Shown: piece after piece, positions 33,099 to 43,061 of the stretch
How the letters are laid out: the number at the start of each line of letters is the position of its first letter
Numbering within the stretch: position 1 is the stretch's first letter
NCBI GenBank assembly: GCA_963966185.1
Contig: CAWZYM010000248.1
Coordinates: 186,001 to 250,000 of the forward strand
From: Rhabditoides inermis
Taxonomy: Eukaryota > Nematoda > Chromadorea > Rhabditida > Rhabditidae
Length of the DNA stretch: 64,000 nucleotides
Direction: 5' to 3'
Notes under the pieces: generated by a model
Database searches by the model: none
What the model was told of the DNA's origin: nothing
What the model saw: only the letters and a program-made list of their open reading frames with translations
Made by a program: the position numbers and the translations under genes

Positions 33099-34947
33099 TC
33101 AGTAGACGTTGGCTATGCGGGACATGATAGTGGACGAGCGGCGCACCTTGCGGCTCTTGCGCGACAGGTTGCGCGGCCGTCGACTCCACCAGATGAACTG
33201 AACACACAACAGTACAACGACTCTGTCCAGAAAACACAGTCTACTATCTACTCACCGCGCCAGCCGCCACCATTATCACTACTGCGAGGGCGGTGAAGCC
33301 GATTATCAGACCGAGTTCTGGAACAGTCATCGATGAACATAGGGAGCGATAATGGGAGACCACAAGGGATGGTATAGACAGTATACGATGTCACGCACGC
33401 AGTTTGCTCATTCGCTGTTCCGGTAGGTAGTTGTTCTTGCTAGCGCACACTTGCATCCGGGCAGCGAGATGCGAGAGCGACAGAGCAGACGAGGCGAGCG
33501 AGAACTGAAAGCGTTAGGATGACAGGCTTGGTTCCTTTAAGTCCGGACTACGGTAAAAAATGATACAAATTGTTTTGTTGTAAACGCTAGGAGGAGAAAA
33601 CTTTGATATGCTTTGTTCCATCATTAGAATTACAATTAGAGAACAATTCAACATGTAGTTTTTTTTTTACGATAGGAGAATGAACTCACCTCACAGTTTT
33701 CCGAGTACTCGTGGCATTCCGTGAATACATTACGAGCGCATTCTGAAACAAACACTCATTTTGAATTGTTACAGAAATGCACAGACCATTGCGATTTTCA
33801 TCCAGATACACAATGCGGATGTTGTAGTAGTACTTGGAAAGCTGAAGTCATTACACCATCAGTGAATGTTCATGAACCGAAACAACTTTGTTGAGCAGTA
33901 GCATCCAGTCGAGCTGGGTTTTGTAGTTGCACAGGAGGTTGCAGGGAAAGTACATGATAACAAATAACACTCGTCCTTTCGAGGGCGACGCACTCTCGTT
34001 GTTCACACATTGAGCCTGAAACATGTGCGTGTACAATCATTTTAACACTTCGATGGAAGGAGACAGCGAGCCACTTCTCCCTCTGTTTCTCTCACCATAG
34101 TCTTCAGCATTTCCTGAAAAGTGTGGGCGATGTTCTTATCGTCTGCCACAGTCACGTCTGCTGGGGTGAAGCGGTCGAGCAGCGCTTCAGGGAGAAGCTA
34201 GAAATCAGGTTGGAAGAGATAAAAAGTGTGGATAAAGTTGTTACGTGTCTCTGCTACAAGCCACAAACATGATACAATGTGTGATCAATTCTGTTATCGA
34301 CCGGAACAATATATGAACAAAGCAAGTCAAATGCAAACTATGCCTCACCTCCTTCTCTGCACACCCGTCCATCATGCCATGCAGATTGCGGGGGGTGATC
34401 ACTCGATAGGAGGACGACGGAGTGCACTTGGAAGTGATCTGCAACTGACAGCCGTCAACCAGTCAACCGTCAACCAGTCAACCACTGACCCCTCTTGCTG
34501 GCTACGACATTCATACAGACAAAGTCACACAGACGGTGCCGAACCCACCTTATCGAGGAAGGCATTCACGCCGGCCACCCTCTCTTCTATCGATTGATTG
34601 GCGAAGAGAAGCAGTAGCGAGATCTCCCAGTCTGCGCACTCGCCCACTGTAAACAGGTGATAGCCTGTTGTCTGTACACCTTTAAAACACCTAGCAGCAA
34701 ATGGGAAATTGGTTCCGCAAAAGACAAGAAACGACGTTTTCGAGTCGTCAAACTCACATTCACACCCCTGGCCTTCGCTCCAGTTCTGCATCGGCATAGT
34801 GTAGTTGAGTGGAGAACAGGAGGCGGATGAGGAGGAGAGGGAAGATGGTGGTTCAGTGAGGGAGGCAGCATCTGTCGCACTCGGCACCGGGAGAACCATA
34901 GCTCTGACGCACCCGATGGAAATCAAGAACAAGGACACAGTCAGCAT
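33099..34947 (-). CDS. Unrecognised type I single-pass membrane protein, Cys-rich ectodomain
   Basis: I do not recognise the family. Exons (minus strand): 34947-34758, 34646-34549, 34444-34349, 34197-34096, 34015-33887, 33841-33787, 33742-33690, 33504-33399, 33317-33256, 33197-33099. They join in phase to 329 residues. Residues 1-~16 form a signal peptide (MLTVSLFLISIGCVRA). The ectodomain is Ser-rich at first, has an N-glycosylation site in NYTMP, and carries about a dozen spaced cysteines (GQGC, GECADWE, SKC, DGC, AQC, FPCNLLC, TECHEY, ENCE, VCA). A transmembrane helix at ~278-297 (LGLIIGFTALAVVIMVAAGA) is followed by a 32-residue basic tail (SRRPRNLSRKSRKVRRSS). A receptor or adhesion role is plausible but unproven. 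The start was chosen because it begins the signal peptide; an in-frame Met lies 18 codons upstream. Confidence 0.75.
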
Positions 34948-35625
34948 GTCGCAGCTTCCGGAAGTGAGTGAGGCGCGAAGATGGGAACGTGCGCTTATCA
35001 CTGACGTGGCCCCACCACAATCCTATCAGGTGTGATTTTGAGGCCATTACTCTAGCTTTGATTGCCGATTATCTATGCGTTTGAACTTCATCGCGGTCTT
35101 TGTGCGCTTTTTCCAGCCCACAAAAAATATTTTAAAAAAAAACTTTTCTCGTTTTTTCCAATTTCGAGGGAGTGTGCACTCGGAATTTCGAAGTTGAAAA
35201 TGAGTTAGCACCGGGATGTGAAAATATGACGAAACCGGAAACATGACGAAAAAAAATGTTTCGGACATACATACCTATAAGTCGGTGAAAAACTTGAACA
35301 TTGGAATTAGCAGCACCAATTGTCACCAATTTCTGCATTTTGTCACATTTGAGCTCAGTTTTCATCGACTTACAGACATTTTCAGCAAATAGTTGTATGG
35401 ACAAAACTGCCTAACTTTTGTCATATTTTCACATCCCGGTGCTAACTCAAAATTCAGAGTGTACACTCCCTTTAGTCTGCAACAAAAAAAGGAAAACGTC
35501 ATGTTTTATCTGTAGACATTGTGTTGAATGACGTCACTCGAAGAAGTGCTGCAGTCGATAAACAGTAACAACTAAGTCTACAAAAAACAATCTGTGTAGC
35601 ATAAGTTTGGCATGCCAATCATTGA

Positions 35626-35903
35626 GAGTCTATTATTGTTATTGGAAATTAGCAGGTATTCACTGCTTGTAAGTCTGCAACAAATCATCGCTACATTCTG
35701 CTCACATCAACCACAAAAACCAAACACCAAACATACAATGCTTACACATTTCTCTCTCATTTGAGTCTATTATTGTTATTGGAAATTAGCAGGTATTCAC
35801 TGCTTGTAAGTCCTGCAAACAAATCATCGCTACATTCTGCTCACATCAACCACAAAAAACCAAACACCAAACATACAATGCTTACACATTTCTCTCTCAT
35901 TTG
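35626..35903. repeat. 137-bp tandem duplication
   Basis: Unit 1 is 35626-35762 and unit 2 is 35763-35903, nearly identical with a few single-base indels (for example AAGTCTGC versus AAGTCCTGC). The low divergence suggests a recent event. Confidence 0.92.
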
Positions 35904-36049
35904 TCCGTGGTCATCCACGCTCAAAACGGCTAGGTTTCATGAAAATGGTTTTTGTTGTTGTCGTATGCGTAGTTTGCAGTTTGTTACGTCATAACAAAAC
36001 CGTATTACGCACTCCCTGGAATGGAGAAGAAAGTGGTCGAGAAAGGAGC

Positions 36050-36210
36050 AAACATTTCCCGCGAGTATAATTAGCATGGCTATCTGCACCATCTCTCACA
36101 ATTATCTAACACTTCAGTCTGACTTGCATTTGTATGCAATCTGTGTACATACTAGACACTACAACACACTTCCGCTACATTTGCACTACCCTAGTTTCCT
36201 AAACAGTATT
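36050..36210 (+). promoter_or_regulatory. Upstream block shared by both nuclear receptor genes (copy 1)
   Basis: It starts with TTTCCCGCGAG (36055-36065) and ends at CCCTAGTTTCCTAAACAGT. The block before receptor copy 2 (42395-42545) shares the same order of words, such as GCATTTGTATGCAATCT and CCCTAGTTTCCTA. It probably holds duplicated promoter sequence. Confidence 0.5.
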
Positions 36211-37152
36211 TATACACGTCAACAATTCTCGGCCAGTAAGAAATCGCACTACGCACCACTAAACCACCGAATCATCGCACCACTACTCACACATCGCACC
36301 ATTTATCGCACCACTTTCTGAAAATGCTGAATCTGTAATGCATATTTTTGTTCTGTCAAACACTTGAATAACGAGTGTCTAACACTCTAACTCTCTAACA
36401 TAGCATCCAGATGGAATGATGATGATTTTTTTGTTTTGTTTTATCTATTACTAGAACCAAATACCAAATTGGACGCGGATTTGTTCCCTTTCCTTAACTA
36501 TGCGTGTACAATGAAAAATGAAAAAAAACGAATTCTGTATTTTTGTCGTTTTTTTTGTTTATCATATGAAACAATGTTTTTGTTTGCATTTTCAAATAGT
36601 TATCTTTTTAATGTTGAGTATACATTAGTTGTGGTAGTCTACACTAGTAGTCTACACTCTGAGTCGAATAAAACAATTACAATTTTACAATCCAAAATAA
36701 AATAAAAGTTTTTTTTGTCTGCGTAACAAAAAATTGATTCAGAAACTATGTTAAAATGATTGAATAACATTATCTTGAAACAAATAACACAATAATTCCT
36801 ACTGACACCATGTTACGGTTTTTAGAGCGTTCTATTTAAATCATTTTCGTGAGTTAATTTGACGTTTTTTTCAGTTTACACAATCTTTTTTTGATTAAAC
36901 TGACCAAAACATACTCAATAAGTGGGAGAGAAATGAATCAAACAGCTAAACTTTGTGAGAATGCGATAAATACGAGGAAGTTGTGCGTTCAACGGTGAAA
37001 TCTCTCCAACACGCCAAGGCTGCACAACACCAAAGCATTGCACCCATTTTCCTTAGTGGCACCACAAAATAAATTTTACTTAACATGTTTTCAATAGCTA
37101 CATATGTGATTAATCGTTTTATCACGTAATGTTCTGTTTTTACATTTGTCAG

Positions 37153-39374
37153 AAGCTGCAAGATGTTCTTCGCTCGCAGCGTGCTGGCATCGAAGACATA
37201 CGTGTGCGAGGCAGACGGCGGTTGCGTCGTTGAGAAGGCAGAGAGGCGAAGTGAGAATAGCAGAGTACGACAGTACGACAGTCACCCCACATCCATTCAG
37301 GCAGTGCGTGTCGCGCGTGCCGATTTCAAGCCTGTATCGCTGCTGGCATGAATAGGAACTGTGAGTTCGAAATAGGTTCTCATAATACTGGTGTTATCTT
37401 TTACAGTGGTCGGCACAGTCAACAATTCTTACACTATCGTCCATGAACTTGCGACTATCGAGGTTTGTGAAATGGATAGGCGTGCAAAATAGTGTGACTT
37501 TCAGGTACCTCGAATAGCAGATTACATCTCGGACCGAGCCAGTGCGAGCCCGCTGAAAGAGTTCAAACTGTGGGTAGATGAGGATGTGCTTGCACAGAGC
37601 AGACGCATCGATAGACTGCAGAGGTGAGCTCGAGCGATTTGCTAGAGAAAAGTCAAAAAACTTATGAAAAGCCAATTTAGGAAAATAGTCAGTTTAGTGT
37701 GTGCGATGCAGACGATGGTATGGCGATGATCTGTCTGGCAGAAACGCGGATGAACGTCCACGTTAGCCTAGCCGATGCGATCCGAGACCCCACCGAGGTC
37801 ATGCCACGAACGCCGGTAACATATTTGAGAGATGGAGATAACTTCAGCAGTCATCATTCAGCACATATGCTTTTATTACAGACAGGATGGACATCGGGCG
37901 GCAAGGTTGTGACAGATCCGTTCAGAATGAGGAATCTCGAATTCAAATTGAGCTACTGCCGCAGTGTTGTTCATTTCCTCGACTGGATGAACGGCTGCCC
38001 GCAGATCCAGCAAATGTCGCATCCCGACAAGGTATGCATTATCAGAGAAAGAGAGAGCAACAGACAGAGAGCAGCAATAAAGAGACATGAACAAAGCGGA
38101 AAGAAACTACACGTGATTTTTAACCTAAAGAAAACCATTCTATGCTGCCGTCATTTTGCCGTCATTTAGCGTATCTTTGTTAGATTCGTGTTTCTATGAA
38201 TCAAGGAGTGACCAAATGTCAAACTAAGCGCCACTGGAGCTTTTAGCACAATTTTTCAAACGCGGGTTTAGACGCGTCTCGCTCAGCAGCGTATGGGTCC
38301 GGCAAGCTTTCTGATTGTTGTCTACTGGACGTATCGCCTCGACTATTCCGGCCTCGTCAGCTGGTTCGGCAATCGAATTCAACTCATCCACAACGCCACC
38401 AATCCGTGAGTCACCGTTGTACGACCACACGGCTCGGCCGTAGTGTTTTCTCATTAGTTCACTCACCGGTGAACCCAGACGCACGCAACGCATCAGTTCT
38501 GCGTCACGGTTGGCGCAAGCAGTTTAGCAAAAACATGTGGCAGCAAAGGAATCGAACCTGCCATGAATTGATCACTGGCCGAACTCACTAGCCACTAGGA
38601 AATTAGACCACATCCGCAGTCTCTCAGAAATCAATGGCAATGATGATGAGTTCAATTTTCTTCAACATGGGAGACGCGTTGCGTGTGCGTTGCGCGCGTT
38701 TAGGTTTAGGTTCACTCAAATTAGTGAACGCGCGCCGGGCGTGGATTCAGATCCGGGTTCAAGATACTTATGTATGCTATGAGCAACGTATGAAAAACCA
38801 AACTGAACAAAACATATTTCTTCAGCGAGAATGCATCACTGCACGCGTCTATCGCACACGCGCACCGGACTGTGATTAAAGTTTTCCGCGAGATCCGTCT
38901 CACACACTCCGAGTTCGGATATCTACGCATGATTATACTACTCGATAATAGTCAGTATATCTTCTTTCTGCATTCATCCTGTCTCTGTGATGTATGAATT
39001 TTTCACTTCCCTGATTATTGATTCAGTGTGTGGCCTATCCGACCAAGGCAATGCCATTGTGCGCGCGGCAAGACACTTTTACATTCACTCGCTGCAACTG
39101 TTCATCAAGTTAGTTTTTCACAGGTCTCAACTTTCAGATAATTTAGAACAACTAATCCCGATATGACTGAGTTTGAAGTTACTAAACGCGTGACAAAAAT
39201 CATCGGAATCTTACCGCATACTATGGTGAATGGAAAAAAAACAAGTGTTTCTAATTTTTTTTCACAATGTTTCAGTACCATACATCAATCACAAATCGCG
39301 TTATGTCTCGAATGGTGTTGTTTGATTTGAACGACATGAGAGGACAGCTCACTCACGCTTTTCACTTCGACTGA
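37153..39374 (+). CDS. Nuclear hormone receptor, copy 1 (first zinc finger exon not found)
   Basis: Exons homologous one-to-one to copy 2: 37153-37250, 37301-37360, 37407-37462, 37505-37623, 37698-37815, 37882-38031, 38287-38405, 38826-38950, 39027-39108, 39147-39225, 39276-39374. They code for the P-box side of the DNA-binding domain ([13 protein letters not shown]), the second zinc finger ([14 protein letters not shown]) and a full ligand-binding domain ([49 protein letters not shown]). All phases are kept. A TAG at 37490-37492 lies inside the 42-base intron 37463-37504 and is removed by splicing. The exon for the first finger (C-x2-C-x13-C-x2-C) is absent from the 2.1 kb upstream. The gene is therefore partial, uses a distant 5' exon, or makes a receptor lacking one finger. 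The intron 38406-38825 has gained a SINE-like insert. Confidence 0.85.
38440..38625 (-). mobile_element. tRNA-derived SINE-like copy in receptor copy 1 intron
   Basis: Read on the minus strand it has an A-box-like TGGCTAGTGAG and a B-box GGTTCGATTCC (at 38558-38548). The matching intron of copy 2 is only 43 bases, so this was inserted after duplication or lost from copy 2. A relict of the same family lies near 56745-56795. Confidence 0.55.
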
Positions 39375-39457
39375 ATACAACGTCACAAGGAATCAGTGTG
39401 ACAACTTTCTTCACACTATCATTTTTTGAACCGAATTTTGCTACTCAGCATTATGAC

Positions 39458-39463
39458 AATAAA
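39458..39463 (+). terminator. Poly(A) signal of receptor copy 1
   Basis: AATAAA 84 bases after the stop codon. Confidence 0.7.
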
Positions 39464-40026
39464 ATATGTTTTTAGTTCGCTTGTAAATCGCTTTTGAGGG
39501 CTTGTTACAACTGTGTGCGCATGATTTTGTCCCCGATGACTTGGTTCTGTTCAACAACAAGTGAAATTGAGTACCACACAACAAAAATTCCGCGTGCACA
39601 AACTGCACAAAGATCTAGAAATTTCCCTTTCGAAATCTGTTTAACCATGTCTACAATGAACTTCATTGAACATATTGTTCCATGAACACAGTTCATGGAA
39701 CAATACTTATGTACGTACGTATGTAGCTTACAGTATGTAGCCACTCAAAGATGTTGTGTTTCATATTTTCTCAAAAAGATGTTCAATGGTATTTAACAAG
39801 TAGGTTATTTGTTATTTTACAATGATTGATTGTTTTCTCTTCTCTCCCCGTCCACGATCTTTCACCAAAGAAAGTCTTCTCAGAAACTTGTTCATGGGAA
39901 GAAGAGCTTGATTGAGTTTTGTGTAAGTTTGAAAGTCTGACCAAGATAGTATCGCTCAAGAGAACAAATCATCTTTTCCCGCGGGATTAATCAGCATATA
40001 CATAATAAATCTGCGTTTCTCTTTTT

Positions 40027-40029
<3 letters not shown>

Positions 40030-40071
<42 letters not shown>
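40030..40071. repeat. (CT)n microsatellite
   Basis: Pure CT run in intergenic DNA. Confidence 0.9.
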
Positions 40072-40074
<3 letters not shown>

Positions 40075-41419
40075 GTTTTCGTCTCACTCACTAACTCGCA
40101 CACCCGATTTAGTACGATCAAACAACCACTTCGCTCTCACTCTCAATACTCAATCATCAGAGACTGGCATGCGTACGCAATCTTCTTGCTTCCTGCGTGC
40201 TACAAGCACTCGCGATTCTCATTATGGTTGCTGCATTTAGCGTTGATGTTTACGGCTATTAAACTGTTTTGTACCTGTGATCTATCAAGACTGGTTTTTT
40301 CTTCTTTCAACTGAAAAATCTGTCTCAGAATTTGAGTATTTACATTATTGGCATAATGTTGATCACTATTGCAACTGCGGTGTGATTTTTTTCTGGACCA
40401 TACTAATGAGCGAATGACAATGTGACACCTCTCTCCCCCCACATTTTGCAAACTCTCGACGCTAGTTTGTGGATTTGCTAAAAAAAAAACCGTAGTCAAA
40501 AATCTGACTGCCAAAGAGCCCCGGAAATGCTAATTAATGAATCGCGCTCGCTTTGAATACCCGCAAAAAGCGAGCTCTGCTCGTATGCAGCTTCGGTAGG
40601 CTACTGGATAGGGCGTTAGCCGTTCACAGTTTTTTAATGGTTCATAAATGTCTACAAAAACTATCCGTAAAAAGTTCTGAACCACGTTTTTCAAAAAAAA
40701 AAGCAAAAAAAAACTTATCACAATAATTTAATAAGTCATTTTAAGGGATAGTGTCGCCTAAATTGGTCACGGAAACATGTTTCACTTGACTGAAATGCAA
40801 CAAAAAAGAACGAAATTTTTCGGATTTTCTCGCAACCACCCATTCTCTTGATTTGTCCGTTGAATTCGCAGCTCCTGCAATAGTTCTTTTTCTGTTTTTG
40901 TTTGTTTTTCGTCTTGTCTTTGTCTCTTTTGCAAGTTTTTCGTCGCCGTGGAGTCTCACTCTATGTACTCTCGATGATTCGATGACAGCTGTTGGTATGT
41001 TTTTCTTTTCTGTTTATCATCGTAGATTATATCACTTACTTATATTACACTTTTTATGACTACGCTCTTCACTTTTCAAAATCTCTGTTTTCTGCAATCG
41101 TTCGTTCGTTCTCCGCTTACACTTTTTTTAGCTTTATCTCTCTGCGTTTTGTTGCTTCGCTGTGTTGAGCTTTATTATCAGGTGAAGTCAGTCTTTATCA
41201 AGCTTCGTAACTTATCAAGCTTCGTAACTTTTCCCTTTGTACACTTCAACACTCTTTTATAAGGTTTTTCATGTTTTGAGGTTTGTTGTGCACGTGTATG
41301 TGGGCCGCGTGAGCAGACGCTGCACAAACAAGACCGAGCCGTGCACTACAGCTCACTGTGGAGTTATAAGTACACAACTATGGTGTTTTTGAAACAATTG
41401 TTAAATCGATCTATTCGAA

Positions 41420-41644
41420 ATGATGTGTGTACGTTGTACGTTAGAGTTCAACGCTAATCATATCGTTCAGCCGAGACGATGTGGTTTTACCTCGTGTATT
41501 CGTTGTTCACCAACTTCGATCAGTGGATGCGCCTTCAGAGTGTGTCACGGGTGTTTCAGAATAGTCACTGCTGTGGCCGCCCGAGTGCTAGTTTTCCAAG
41601 ACGGCCAAACCGATATGCCATTTTATGAAATGTTACTAACATAA
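41420..41644 (+). CDS. Small Cys-rich RING-like protein (74 residues)
   Basis: This single open frame has eight cysteines in paired order: CVRC, then CGFTSCIRC, then C..VCHGC. The spacing recalls a RING finger (C-x2-C ... C-G-H-T-x-C-x2-C ... C-x2-C), but the usual His is Phe. An AATAAA lies 120 bases after the stop. It could be a short zinc-binding protein, an exon of a larger gene, or a decayed RING gene. No splice partner was found. Confidence 0.35.
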   Translation: MMCVRCTLEFNANHIVQPRRCGFTSCIRCSPTSISGCAFRVCHGCFRIVTAVAARVLVFQDGQTDMPFYEMLLT

Positions 41645-41763
41645 CGTTACCTAAAATTGTTAACACTTTTTATTGTTACCATTGTTCCATTTTCGTGTTT
41701 CAAAAAAAGTACTGTTTTGATTTTTGTTTGTTTTATTTTATTACGAATTTGCAGCGAAGCATA

Positions 41764-41769
41764 AATAAA
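41764..41769 (+). terminator. Poly(A) signal after the RING-like frame
   Basis: AATAAA 120 bases after the stop codon at 41644. Confidence 0.45.
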
Positions 41770-42394
41770 GCTTATTTTATTCCGTTTGTTTGAACTACTT
41801 TGGTATAATGGAGCAAACGACAGTTTTCATAAAGACTTTCGAGTACAAACACTATTATTGAAAATGGGGCGAGTCAATAAATGGGGCTCATGGAAAACAG
41901 CCGCGCAAATTCAAAGTGGCGCGGTTTAAGCCGAACTACTGTAGCTGCGCGCAAGGTGGGACTTGTTGCAACTAACTACTATTTCATAAATGTTTCATCA
42001 ATACATGATTTATCCGATTGTAATGAATTAACTTGGCTTTTTTCGATTTGCAAACGATTCTCAATATAAGAAAATCAGACCGCCAAACGAATCGCACGGA
42101 AGAATGGCTTAAACCGATAGCGTATAGTATTGTTGTTTTAACATTTGTTTGCATATGTGAGTTCCAGTAGCAGTCAGTCTCTTTAAACAACATTCAAATA
42201 CATTCAAACTACACACATAGTCGTGATATTCATATTTGTACCAAACCTTTTGACAACTATACGCAATACCAAATAAAAAGGTGGTATAGTGTAGTCGTAT
42301 TCTTTGTGTTGTCGTATTCGCAACTTGCAACATGAAAAAAACTACGCAACAACATAACCGCAAACTTCTTGAACTTGAGAGAATTTCAAGAAGG

Positions 42395-42545
42395 CAATAT
42401 TTTCGCGAGACTATTTGGCACGCTATCTACGTGTCTGCAACAACGCTCACATTTATCTAATACGCTAGTCGGACTAGCATTTGTATGCAATCTCTAGTAA
42501 GACGCTTGTGCTACAACTCCACCACCCTAGTTTCCTAGACAGTGA
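42395..42545 (+). promoter_or_regulatory. Upstream block shared by both nuclear receptor genes (copy 2)
   Basis: Counterpart of 36050-36210. It ends about 155 bases before the receptor ATG, which fits a promoter. Confidence 0.5.
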
Positions 42546-42700
42546 TTATTATCAACATTTCGTGTGAACGCACTCTCGATTTTCGATGTATCACTGAATT
42601 TCGTTTCGATATGTGGTGGTCTGGGAAGCTGACAGTTCGACAGTTGTAATTTATCGAGTAATTTATCACGAGAAATTTTTTCAAGGAGCACACATCTTTC

Positions 42701-42968
42701 ATGCTGCGAGAAGACAGCCGGGTGTGCGGATGTTGCGGGCAGAATGGCGCCTCCAACCACTACGCAGGTGTCGTGTGCAGGTGGGTGGAACTGATTATCG
42801 TTTGATCAAAAACAGAGCACTCTAAAACTAAAATATACACGGAAAAAACGACGATTCTCCGTTGCTTTCAATAGTTGTAACTGGATGTTGCAACATTTCA
42901 ACGAAATGAAATCCTTATTAAAAGACTCCCAAACTACATACATAGTCGTGATATTAGTATTTGTACCA

Positions 42969-43061
<93 letters not shown>

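Larger units (their letters stand above)
34948..37152. other. Intergenic region upstream of nuclear receptor copy 1
   Basis: AT-rich DNA with no coding exon that I can support. It holds a 137-base tandem duplication (35626-35903) and a promoter-like block (36050-36210) similar to the one before receptor copy 2. I searched here for a first zinc finger exon and found none. Confidence 0.55.
39375..41419. other. Intergenic region after nuclear receptor copy 1
   Basis: It holds the copy 1 poly(A) signal, a CT microsatellite (40030-40071), and another TTTCCCGCG word (39975-39983). No further gene is supported. Confidence 0.5.

Noticed and set aside
37490..37492. TAG in receptor copy 1 as proof of a pseudogene
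   Set aside because: It lies inside a 42-base segment with good intron borders, and removal keeps the frame; all other exons are intact.
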